A program made the translations under genes and the position numbers. Below, in pieces: positions 1-9,400 of a stretch of 13,864 bases of DNA (positions are counted from its first letter, which is position 1; the number at the start of each line of letters is the position of its first letter). The DNA lies in the NCBI GenBank assembly GCA_003024985.2, contig PXIH01S0039437.1; one strand, given 5' to 3'. The DNA is from Euperipatoides rowelli. Taxonomy: Eukaryota; Onychophora; Udeonychophora; Euonychophora; Peripatopsidae. The notes under the pieces were generated by a model. The model did no database searches. It was not told where the DNA came from and saw only the letters and a list, made by a program, of their open reading frames with translations.

Positions 1-25
1 TTATTCTGGAGCCATAAAAATTATG

Positions 26-55
26 CTGTCGCCATTTATGATACCATAGCGACAG
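26..55. repeat. Short inverted repeat
   Basis: CTGTCGCCAT (26-35) and ATAGCGACAG (46-55) are complementary at 9 of 10 positions around a 10-nt loop. Function unknown. Confidence 0.6.
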
Positions 56-208
56 TTGGACACCCCTGATGTACAGTATATGGCTTTATCAGCCCTAGTA
101 ATAATGTGAAAAGCATTTTACTTTTAATGTGTTTTTAGCCTCAAACTCGTTTTTAGCATCAATATCTAAGCCAATTTCTATATTATTTAAACTTTGTTTA
201 ACAAGTTC

Positions 209-273
209 TTATATTATTGTCACAATGAAAAAGTATATTGTCCAACAAAATAAAAAGATTCAACATGGAAGTG
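209..273 (+). repeat. Dispersed repeat piece (copy at 5096-5184)
   Basis: TTATATTATTGTCA, an ATGAAAAxGTxTATTGTxCAACAAAATAAA core and TGGAAGTG recur in the same order at 5096-5184, where the second copy is expanded by A-runs and small insertions. Confidence 0.6.
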
Positions 274-913
274 TTGATGTTTCAAATAGTGCTGGGAGAT
301 TAGTAGAAATTACTAATTGACTAATCAAAATGTAAATAACCATGATTATGCAACTAATCGATTATTAAAGGTCACACAAAATGCATTTTTTTTTATGATT
401 TCATTTCAAAGAAAATTATTTAAAAAAAATTTCCACTTGGTTAAAAAAAAAAAATTCCAAAAAATAAAAGTTATTAAGAAATGTCATTTATAAGTTAATC
501 CTTTAAGCTCATCCCCCTTTGAACGGTACTTCTAAAAGTATCCTGTAGGTAGGGTTGATTGCAAGCCATTGACGACGTGATTTTTAAGTCTGTAAGTTAT
601 TTCTTTACAATTGTTAGGAGATGGGTATTTTAATTAATATATATAGTGCAATAAAACTTTCTATAATAAATTTGGTCTTATTTTTCCATTTACATAACTT
701 TTCAAAATATCTCCAATAAAAAATTTACATTTTGATTTAACATCTTTAGAAATGTTGAAAAATGGGGGAGTGTGTAAGCTTTGGCCAGTACCTAAAACAG
801 CTTTGTAGGGTAAAAGCTGATCTATGCATTAAAAAAAAAAAAAAAAAAGCAAATTGTTATAATTTCTGTATTATACTAAAACTAAATGATTTCAGTATTA
901 TTAGCCTAACCAG

Positions 914-1104
914 GAAGAAAGGTGGAAAAAAAAATCAACAAAATGAAGTCGACCCAGAAAGATGATGAAATTGACTTTCGAGTAAACCGCATGGGAAATA
1001 TAGATTGGTGTAGCTGCTTGAAATGCGTAGTTATAATGGCAACAGAAGCGGAATGTATTTGCTGCCATGAATTGAACAATATTGACCTCCATTTATTAAT
1101 TTAA
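914..1104 (+). pseudogene. P2X7 receptor C-terminal (P2RX7_C) zinc-binding-like fragment, truncated
   Basis: The frame reads NRMGNIDWCSCLKC, then ATEAECICCHELN. The spacing WCxCxxC-x10-CxCCxE is the signature of the cysteine-rich ballast domain first known from P2X7 receptors. That domain is widespread in invertebrates as 'P2X purinoceptor 7-like' proteins, often next to transposase genes. A possible acceptor CTAACCAG ends at 913. The frame stops at TAA 1102-1104, before the CIT-H-x-F and CLN motifs expected further along, and no GT donor precedes the stop. It therefore looks like a decayed copy or a lone domain exon. No P2X channel domain is visible nearby. If MOCS3 begins upstream of the window, this sits inside its intron. 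Confidence 0.65.
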
Positions 1105-1867
1105 GCTTTCTATATTAATTTTTTTAGACTTGTTCTATGACTGACGACAGGTCTTCTTTTCATTAAAATTTAAAGCAGGCAAATATTTCATTCCTTACGT
1201 ATTGAATGTAGACCATAGATTGTTGGTTCATTTCTATTTGTCCAATATACAGTAATTATAGCCTATACCAGTATACCTTTAATTTTAAGAATCTACAGTA
1301 CATAATATTGTCTCTCTGACAACTTTAGTATTTTTTTTCTTTTTCATATAAACTAATTAATTAATTTATTATGTTTAAGGTGGAAGTGCATTACGAGCAC
1401 CGTTGGGTTTTATTAAGTCTGTCTCAATGTAGATGGGCTTGAGACATGCTATTGAGTAATGTACATGTTAGACAGGATATACTTGTTTATTCAATTGCAA
1501 ACAGGTAAATATTTTTTTAAAATTTGTACATCTAATTTTTAAGAAGTAACATTACATCACATATATCCTCAAATCAATACTATATAAAAGTGAAAGTTGT
1601 AAATGTTTGCCAACAAATTATAGATCTAGATCGTCCCCCCCCCTCCCCTTTTCCTCCTGCAAAGGATTAATTACTAGTTGAAATTAATTTGGGATTAGAA
1701 TATCTCTGCACTAGTTAATAATCCAATAATTAAAATACAAGGCAAAATTTATTAACAAAGACCAATATAAGATTTAAGTTTTTTTAAAATAAGAAAAACA
1801 TTTTTTATTTTTAAAAAAAATATTACATCAAAAAATAAAGTTGAAATTAAATCAACTATTATGCACT
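1105..1867. other. Non-coding, AT-rich
   Basis: Nothing gene-like seen. Contains a C-run (about 1635-1643) and poly-A/T tracts. Confidence 0.6.
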
Positions 1868-2024
1868 GGACATCTGATGAGTCACGATCATGTGATCTTC
1901 TGTTGGCAAAATGACGATATTCAAAGTTAAGATGTTTGTTTTACATAAGGGATCTTAACTTTGCAGATTAGTATTTAGCTAACCAAAGATCACATGATCG
2001 TAATATTCCAGATTTGACATGTCC
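1868..2024. repeat. Long hairpin / fold-back element
   Basis: Two perfect stems share one centre (1942.5): ACGATCATGTGATCTT (1884-1899) with 1986-2001, 16 bp, and AAAGTTAAGAT (1923-1933) with 1952-1962, 11 bp. The segments between them pair at about 13 of 23 positions. GGACAT at 1868 and ATGTCC ending at 2024 bound the structure with a 7-nt offset. It looks like a MITE or fold-back relic. Confidence 0.8.
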
Positions 2025-3943
2025 ACTACCATTGTTGCTAGGAAAATGTTTGTTTAAATCCAAAATGACCACTAACATGGTTCTGATGAATTAAAAAAAA
2101 AAACTAGCTCTTAAGGTTATAAATTATTTATAATGTGATGTACAGTATGTGATTTTCAGGCTTTGGTTTAGTGTCAATATTAAAAGGAACAGCAACCAGG
2201 TCCCGTTTATATTTCCATGGTTCATCATTTTTCTTCATGCTCTATTACATTCAACATGATCATGTGAGCAAAGTTATGTTTGTTTTCTATGATTGGCTTG
2301 ATTACCCAGTCTTTCATTCCTTTATTCCTCTGGCCTGAATACTGTGTTTTGTCATTGTTATTTGTATGTTTTTGTTTTCACCCGAGATGACTATTATGAT
2401 CAAGGGCAGCTAGTTGTGTTCTTTATCATCCCTTGATATGTAAAATGTTGTATTTTAGGAGACTATTTAGTCATTAAGCAATTACAGATGTCAATGTCCC
2501 CCGTATGACAAAAGGCCGTAAGCATCAAGAAGTCTTTTGTCCGTAACTATTTTTTTTAATGCTTCATAATGGAGACGATCCTGGCTTTAACCATACTGTT
2601 TCTCCGATATCATCTGCATTCAAAAGAGCATGTGTAAGTTTTTTTAACATAGTGTATCTGAAATCACCCAGGAATGGGTGTTGGCAACATGGTACAAAAC
2701 AGAAATCCATTTTTCAATCAAAGCAATTCAATCACCACATCTAATACTGCACCACCATAAATGATTGGAAGGAGACCGTATCCACAAACCTAAACCTCTG
2801 CAACTTTTACTTTGGACTTTAAATGTAATTTTTTTAATGTTTTTAGTAATACATGTACAGTATATCATATTGGTGCTGAATAGTTCCATAATTTCTTTTA
2901 ATCTGTCGTTTTTTGGAAATGACGATCTGTAGCAATCTGCCTGACCGTAACAACTTAATACTATCTAAGCATCAACAAACCCAATTTTTTCCATTACAAC
3001 ATAATTTCCAGCTTCAGACAAATGTACATCAAAGTCCAAAACTACCATCAAAGTCTAGGGGCAGTATTTGGCGGAATAACCTGGCGAGTCGCAACGACAC
3101 TGTATATAAATATTTTCATTTATAACAGATGCACATTTAGACTTTTTCCTCGTACCATGCATCATTGATGTCTGGAAAAAGTAACCGATTTTGAATTTTG
3201 TAAAATGTTTTAAAAAAAAAATTTAAATTCAATAGTACGGCAAACCTTTAAATTTTTTTAAAAAGTATTGTCTGAAAAAAGGTTTACAGCTGCCAATTCA
3301 ATATTTCAAGCTACAGCCTTCTTATACAGTGGCTGGATATATCAAGTGTAAGTATGTTTTACAGTATAAATAGTAGTTACTACAGCTAAACAGCCCTGTT
3401 GTATTATGGAGGGGATTTCAATACTTTCTGGCTACAAAATAAGAAACAATTACAAAAATCTCCTTTTTATCTGCATTAATCTTTTGTGGTTTCTTTCTTG
3501 AATGAGTAGTCCGACCCATATTCATCACATGACTCGTCTGTTGAGCTGTTAAAATCATCAGAAGATTGAGGAACACAAACAAAAATAATTATCTTGAGTT
3601 TGTTTTGCGGCATCATTAAAAGACAACTTGGGAATAGCACAAGTATTAAAATGTCTTGCAAATGGTATCTCATTGACACCCGGTATACTATCTGCTATTC
3701 ACAAGCTGAAATGGCATAAGGATATAACTTTTCTAAGGCAACAGGTCCTGAAATGAAAAAAAAAAATTGTAAATGACATTCTTTAAAAATTTTGGCATGG
3801 TAAAAAATACAAATTGTTTTTAACGAAAACTAGTGAGATTTTATATTTGAGCTATAACCCCCAATAAAAATATTTATTTCATCATTTTTCTTGACCTTAT
3901 TTGTCCATAATTTTTCAAATGATGCGAGAGAGAAATTGAGAGG
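2025..3943. other. Non-coding stretch with weak open frames
   Basis: Contains a perfect 12-bp palindrome, ACATGATCATGT (2254-2265), and an inverted pair GACAAAAG (2507-2514)/CTTTTGTC (2534-2541). Open frames at 2160-2338 (+), 2559-2744 (+), 2913-3125 (+) and 3476-3545 (-) are not recognised. Two of them have acceptor-like starts and are described under findings. Confidence 0.5.
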
Positions 3944-4158
3944 TTTGGTGGAATAACCAAGTAGCTCCATTTTTTTTTTCAATTAAATATACAAGTTTAT
4001 AGAAAATAAATCGTCTTTTATTTGGTCTAAGAAGCATTAAGCTCCAGGAAATATATATACAGATTTAGTAATGGTAAGGACCTGCCAGTTCTTGCCTGAA
4101 TTGTTTGTTTTGGGAAAGAACAAGGTGGCTCCTGGAGTTGCCTCATTATTCCACCAAA
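3944..4158. mobile_element. MITE-like element with terminal inverted repeats
   Basis: TTTGGTGGAATAA (3944-3956) is exactly reverse-complementary to TTATTCCACCAAA (4146-4158). The similarity continues inward for about 13 more bases, through AGCTCCA/TGGAGTT-like sequence, with some mismatches. Total span 215 bp with no coding capacity. I see no clear target-site duplication. Confidence 0.6.
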
Positions 4159-4559
4159 TGATTGCTATTGTCAACAATAGGTAGCGCCACAAGGCTAAGT
4201 ATTTTAATTTCTAAGTTTTGATTTATTTTTAAATAAATTTGTATTTTAATGATTTCAATATAATATTTAAGGAACCTTTTGCAATGTAAAATATGAGTTG
4301 ATTGAATATTATATCGATAGCTTTTTAGCGTGCAATGTCATGGATGCAGACGTAGAAAATTTGTAGACTATATCTACAGCATAGCAGATTTCATTTATAA
4401 TTTATAAATAGAAAAACTATAAAATTATTATTCACAAATATAGTAATAGGCTGCCTTTTTTTATAAAATTTTATTAGGATTTTAGTACAAAACAACAAAT
4501 TCAATACATTGTTTTTAAATTTTAATGTTAATGACAACAATCGATTGTAATCAAGCTAG

Positions 4560-5082
4560 AATTTAAATTGAATAATCAATTTAATTGCCCAGCATGAGTT
4601 TAAAAAATATTAGCTTTATATTTCTCTGCCCCTGACTGTACAGTGAATCCTGACAATGTCCATGGATAAAGAGGTTTATGCTCTCTCATACTAGAGGCCA
4701 AAACTTAAAAGATCCATTGAAAAGGTGTTTGTTTAGAAAAATATCATTGCAGATATGATAACTGAAAATGTAATCTGGACCTTTTCAGTGAGGTGGGTTG
4801 CAATCTGTTTTTTTTTGGACATTTTAAGGTATGAATGTTTGAAAAAAATTGGAACGATTTATTTAAAAAAAAAAAAAATTGGGAATGATGTATTGCATCA
4901 AACTTGTTAGGAAACCCTTATGGATAACTAGGGTTGGTAGAAAAGGTAATAGGTATTTTGAATCACGTCTGTGTTAAGGGAAGATACCATGCTTAATGGT
5001 AAATAGAGGGGGGGGGGGTTAGAAGCGGAGTCTTGTATGTATAATATGTGGAGTGGTAGGTAATAGGAAGAATCAAAATTTT
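4560..5082 (+). repeat. Tandem repeat unit, copy 1
   Basis: Shares with copy 2, in order: the CCCCTGACT...ACAGTGAATCCTGAC block, GAGGTTTATGCTCTC, CCAAAA.TTAAAAGATCC, CTGGACCTTTTCAG, TGGAATGATGTATTGCA, GGGAAGATACCA, and a G-run followed by (TG)TTA. Ends near AGGAAGAATCAAA. The two copies have clearly diverged. Confidence 0.8.
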
Positions 5083-5095
5083 ATTCCCCTTTTTT

Positions 5096-5184
5096 TTATA
5101 TTATTGTCAAATTAAGATGGCCATGAAAAGTGTATTGTTCAACAAAATAAAAAAAAAAAGAAATTTTAATTCAATTTGGAAGTG
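5096..5184 (+). repeat. Dispersed repeat piece (copy of 209-273)
   Basis: Same ordered blocks as 209-273, lying directly before copy 2 of the tandem unit. It may be the 5' part of that repeat family. Confidence 0.55.
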
Positions 5185-5590
5185 ATTTTAAAATATCAGC
5201 TTTATCTTCCCCTGACTACAGTGAATCCTGACGAGGTTTATGCTCTCCATAGGTATACTAGAGACCAAAAGTTAAAAGATCCTGTGAAAAGGTGTATGTT
5301 TCGAGACATATCGTTGTAGATATGACAACTGAAATGCAGTCTGGACCTTTTCAGCGGAGTAGGTCATAATAAAATTCTATGGAAAAAAATTGGAATGATG
5401 TATTGCAGCAAACTTGATAGGAAACATTTATGGAACACTAAGGTTGGGAAAGAAAATAAGTATTTGAAGTGAATCGTTTCTATGTTGGGGGAAGATACCA
5501 AGTTAACTTAAGTTATCTAGAGGGGGTGTTAAGAATATTTGAGAGTGTTTTGTATGTGGTGTGGAAGGTGAGAGAAAGGATCAAACAATT
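5150..5590 (+). repeat. Tandem repeat unit, copy 2
   Basis: Direct copy of 4560-5082, offset about 580 bp at the CAGTGAATCCTGAC block. It has its own indels, and its G-run is reduced to five G followed by TGTTA (5522-5530). Confidence 0.8.
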
Positions 5591-5779
5591 CCGATGATAT
5601 GGACATTAAAGAAACAGTTTAAATATTTAATTAAAAGTTTATTTCAAAACACCGTTTGGTATTAAATGCATTCTAAAATTATTTAAAATAATGTAAAATA
5701 GGAAACACTTCAATCTAAAGCTACTTTAAGAGAAATTAAATATCTTTAAAAAGTTATGCAAATTTACTTGTATTTCATC

Positions 5780-5900
5780 GGCTCACATTCCTCAGCGATA
5801 TGTCCGGTGGATAAACCTCTGGATCTTTTCAAGTTTGGTCGCTAGTTTAGTAGGGACAAACTCCTGTCCATGGGTCTTGACAGATTTCATTTGGCATATG
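5780..5900 (-). repeat. Third, inverted partial copy of the repeat unit
   Basis: On the minus strand, CCATGGA...GAGTTTGTCCCT...ACTAGCGACCAAAC, then TTGAAAAGATCC and GACATATCGCTGAGG, follows copies 1 and 2 block by block. A 32-codon frame (5890-5792, minus) reads VKTHGQEFVPTKLATKLEKI and ends RTYR then stop. Unlike the other two copies it is uninterrupted. Confidence 0.6.
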
Positions 5901-6288
5901 ATTTGAGTCAGACAAAATATTTTATGTCAACTCGTTTTTATTGCTTGTTTGTATATGAATGATACAGCGTTGTATTGATTAAATAATAATGGGCACAAAT
6001 TATGATCTTTAAAGTATCATATACAGTATTAGCAATCTGTGGACATAAGTAAATTATTCATTTAGTAAACTTAAATCTGTATTAGTATAAATTTCATTGT
6101 AGTAATTCTGTTGACAATGCAGATATTTTTTTTCACTTTTCTTACTTTATAGGTTTAAAGTTATTGCCTTCTAATGTATTTGTGATTCAAAAAATGTTTG
6201 CTTATCGTTTTTCAATATCGTAATCAGAATTGTGATACGTTATTGTCAAAATGAATTTTTCTGAACTGAAATATTTTTGAAAAAAAAA
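5901..6288. other. Non-coding sequence before MOCS3 exon A
   Basis: AT-rich with no exon seen; presumed 3' part of the intron before exon A. Confidence 0.6.
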
Positions 6289-6306
6289 TTTCTTTGACCC
6301 GATTAC
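6289..6306 (+). other. Probable AT-AC (U12) intron 3' end
   Basis: TTCTTTGAC (6290-6298) matches the U12 branch consensus TTCCTTRAC at all but one position, with the branch A at 6297. AC at 6305-6306 follows, so the exon begins 10 nt after the branch A. No AG precedes the homologous codons. The matching ATATCC-type donor and upstream exon are not in the window, so this rests on one end of the intron only. Confidence 0.6.
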
Positions 6307-6424
6307 TTATGACATCATAGTTGATGCTACAGATAATGTGGCCACACGTTACCTCATCAATGATGCTTGTGTACTCTCAGGGCGTCCTCTAGTGTCAGGA
6401 AGTGCACTTCGTTTTGAAGGGCAG
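6307..6424 (+). CDS. MOCS3: MOCS3 exon A (first visible exon)
   Basis: Encodes [10 protein letters not shown], then [20 protein letters not shown], ending in GQ. This is the E1 segment around the conserved DxTDN aspartate. The donor is CAG|GTATGT, phase 0. The 5' boundary is unusual: the frame is open back to the stop at 6278-6280, the homologous residues begin at 6308, and no AG occurs between 6241 and 6318. I place the boundary after AC at 6305-6306 (phase 2), as a U12 AT-AC acceptor. The canonical alternative is the AG at 6319-6320, which would drop four homologous residues. Confidence 0.85.
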
Positions 6425-9400
6425 GTATGTTTTTTTTTGTTTTGTTTTTTTAAATATGGTAGAAATTTGGTCTTTTACTGCTTTAATTTATTGTTTCAAA
6501 TTTGATTTTTAATTATACATCATAATGAGCTTAATTCAATTTTTTTTTTTTAACAGCTTACCATTTATAACTATCAAGGAGGTCCTTGTTATCGATGTCT
6601 TTATCCGAATCCACCACCTGCAGAAACTGTCACCAATTGTTCAGATGGAGGGGTTCTAGGAGTAGGTATGTTCAAGCAAGTCTTTTATTTTTTTAAATTC
6701 GAATATAGGTTTATTGGTAATATACAATAAACACTGTATATACAGTAATATACATATAGTATATATTTTTCTATTAAATAGTACCAGGCCTTATTGGATG
6801 TCTCCAAGCTCTGGAAGTTGTAAAAATAGCCATAGGAGCAGAAGGTAATCATTTGAATAATATATAGGGTAGATTTAGTTCCAAAATTAAATACAAGACA
6901 TTGGGAGGTGTTTTTTTCTTCTCCCCAATGACCTATGTCTTAAAATTCAAGATAATTTGTAAGGTATTTTTAAAAATTTTGTTGATTGTTTCGTGTTGGT
7001 TTATTATTGAAATGTACCAATTAAGGAAAATAATTTGTCTTATACCGAAAAAAATTATCGCTATACACTTGTCAAGCATATGCAATATCACCAGGTATTC
7101 ATATTTTAGGAAAAACATCTTACATACAGTGTATATGGGATTCTATATGCAATTCAGTTTAGCAATTTATACAAGTAGTAGGTACTGATAATTCAATACA
7201 AACATATTTTTTTGGTTGCGGTATTCCTTATGGATAAATGTTTTTAGCATTAGGAGTTTGCCAGGTCATTATATAGAATGCTTAATTTTTTTTTGTGGTT
7301 TTTAGTGTCCTACTCAAAGAAACTGCTACTATTTGATGCCTTAGATGGCAATTTCCGTTGTATCAAACTGAGGCCAAGGCAGTCATATTGTGCAATCTGT
7401 GGTGATTTTCCAAGTATTACACAACTGATTGATTACGAACAGTTCTGTTCTGCTTCGGCCACTGATAAGGTAACAGAAGATAATGCAATTTGTCATTTTG
7501 AATAAGTTACTGTATTTCTAAATATTCATAGTCTTATGTTTGCTATTCTTTAGAGGTTTTTTGTTGTAAGATTCAGTTAGATTATAAAAAATACTTGAAC
7601 AAAATTTGTCATCAGTCCTAACTCATCAAGAACTTTGGTATTCCAAAAACAATTCAATTGGTTCGCCCAAATGAGAATCATTGATGGATGAAAAACAAAA
7701 ATATATTGTTTTTATCATTTTATGGGTAACTAATAGAATAGTTGTAAATGGTTAAAAAAAAAAAAAAAGTTTAAATATTCTGATTTAGTGGCCTGTGATT
7801 AAAACTCAGACGTGAATGGAATTATTTAAATACCTACCATAAAAGGAGATATTGACAAATAAATGTGGTGGTTAAAAATACAGATAAAATGAAAAAAGCA
7901 AAATTTGCACTTCATATTTTGAAAAAAAAAAAAAAAAACGGGAAATGATCCGATTATATAAATTAAAGAAGCACATCTATGAACAAAATTTTTTTTTTTT
8001 TTCATTTTCATTATATCGTAAATTACTACTATTTTTTCTCCTACTTTGAATTTTTTGTTTTCAATGGTGGAATATCAGTAATGTTTAAAGTAATCAACTG
8101 CTCCAAGTTATTGTAGTAAATTTTTTTTTTTTAATATATAAAAAGAAAAATGGATCTAAAGTGTTATTTTAAGTATTGATATATGAAATCAACTGAATAA
8201 TTAAGGTCAGGAAAAATATGCTGTGCAACTTAAAATTATATCTACTGTATTTTACCTTTTTACAGGTGAATTAAGTATGGAAAAAAATCATTTTTCCTGT
8301 GCAAATCCTGAACAACCAATGCTGAGTGCAGCTTCTAATTTAGAAAAACAGCTGAAATCATAAAAATTTCCATGTCATTCTGTTCTGATAAATCTAATAG
8401 GGTAATTTGATTCAGCTCTTCTTCGCTGTGTTGCGTTTTCCGTGAAAGAAATATATCTTAAAGTGAAGCCCAGAATTTGCATAGAGGTTCTTCCCTTCAT
8501 GGTAAAAGCTGCTTGAAACTTGCATCATGCGCAAAATGTTAAAAACATAACCTAATAGTGTCGTAAATTTAAAATCTTTCACATGAAAGGAAGAAACAAA
8601 ATATCAATTATGGTTAGAAAAAAGGATATAAAAGAGCAGGAAGTATTATTGCATAGAAAAATGTCTGCCTATAATAGAGATTAGGCTGACATTGAACAGA
8701 TTGACAATGTATTCAGAACATTATACATCAATTTACATTTCTGTTCTTTGAATAATAAAATATTGGAAGGATGACAACAAAACCCAATTGATACCCTGAT
8801 AGATAAATAGCCTTGCATAATATAGAAAAATGAGACCATGACCATGATTACGAAGTCACTCGCCCCATCCAGTCTGCTAAAATCTTTATCCTTACGCAAA
8901 TACCAGTACACACACAATTAAGTGTTAATATGCATTTTTTGGCAAATGATTTCTAATGACATATTTTTAGCAATAGTAATGCTTTAATTTACTAATGGTT
9001 TACAATTTTTAATTTCAGAACCAATGTGTGAATTTACTGCAATCAAGTGACAGAATAACATGTAAGGTTAGTGCCATATAACCCTTTTGAATATTGTTTA
9101 CATACTTAAGACTTGTAATCGTAGATGTCTAAATACTGCAATAATTTGGTATCTCTAGAACTTGGCCTTTGTGATATAGTTATCCTCTGCTATTGGTTCA
9201 TATTTGCATTGACCTGGTCATAGGCGGGAGATCCAGGCCCAGATTTCATAGTTACTTTTTCAGTGGTTTAAACTGTTAATTTGCCTTATATTTTATATAT
9301 TCTAGTAATTATTAGAATCAAAAAAACTAAAACTCTAGAGTGTTTATATACTGTATATATCACTTGAGTTCATATCCGTTGACAAATAAGAATCATAGTT

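Larger units (their letters stand above)
1..913. other. Non-coding, AT-rich; presumably intron or intergenic
   Basis: No supported exon. It contains the hairpin at 26-55, a dispersed repeat piece at 209-273, and A-runs (for example 831-848). Short open frames here lack splice context and homology. Confidence 0.6.

Noticed and set aside
538-546. GTATCCTGT as the U12 donor for the intron before exon A
   Set aside because: In the required phase the codon just upstream is TAA, there is no E1-like coding sequence before it, and the acceptor at 6306 calls for an AT-type donor.
762-965. Open frame beginning MGECVSFGQYL
   Set aside because: It runs through an 18-A tract translated as lysines, with no homology and no coding-like continuation.
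1563-1571. ATATCCTCA as an AT-AC donor
   Set aside because: The matching frame upstream is closed by a stop within about 20 nt and encodes nothing like MOCS3.
2913-3125. 70-codon open frame, Gln/Asn/Ser-rich
   Set aside because: No recognisable family, start context or splice partner; this length is expected several times by chance here.
6901-7188. 95-codon open frame in intron C-D
   Set aside because: AT-rich hydrophobic translation of intron sequence, with an open frame on the opposite strand too; no homology.
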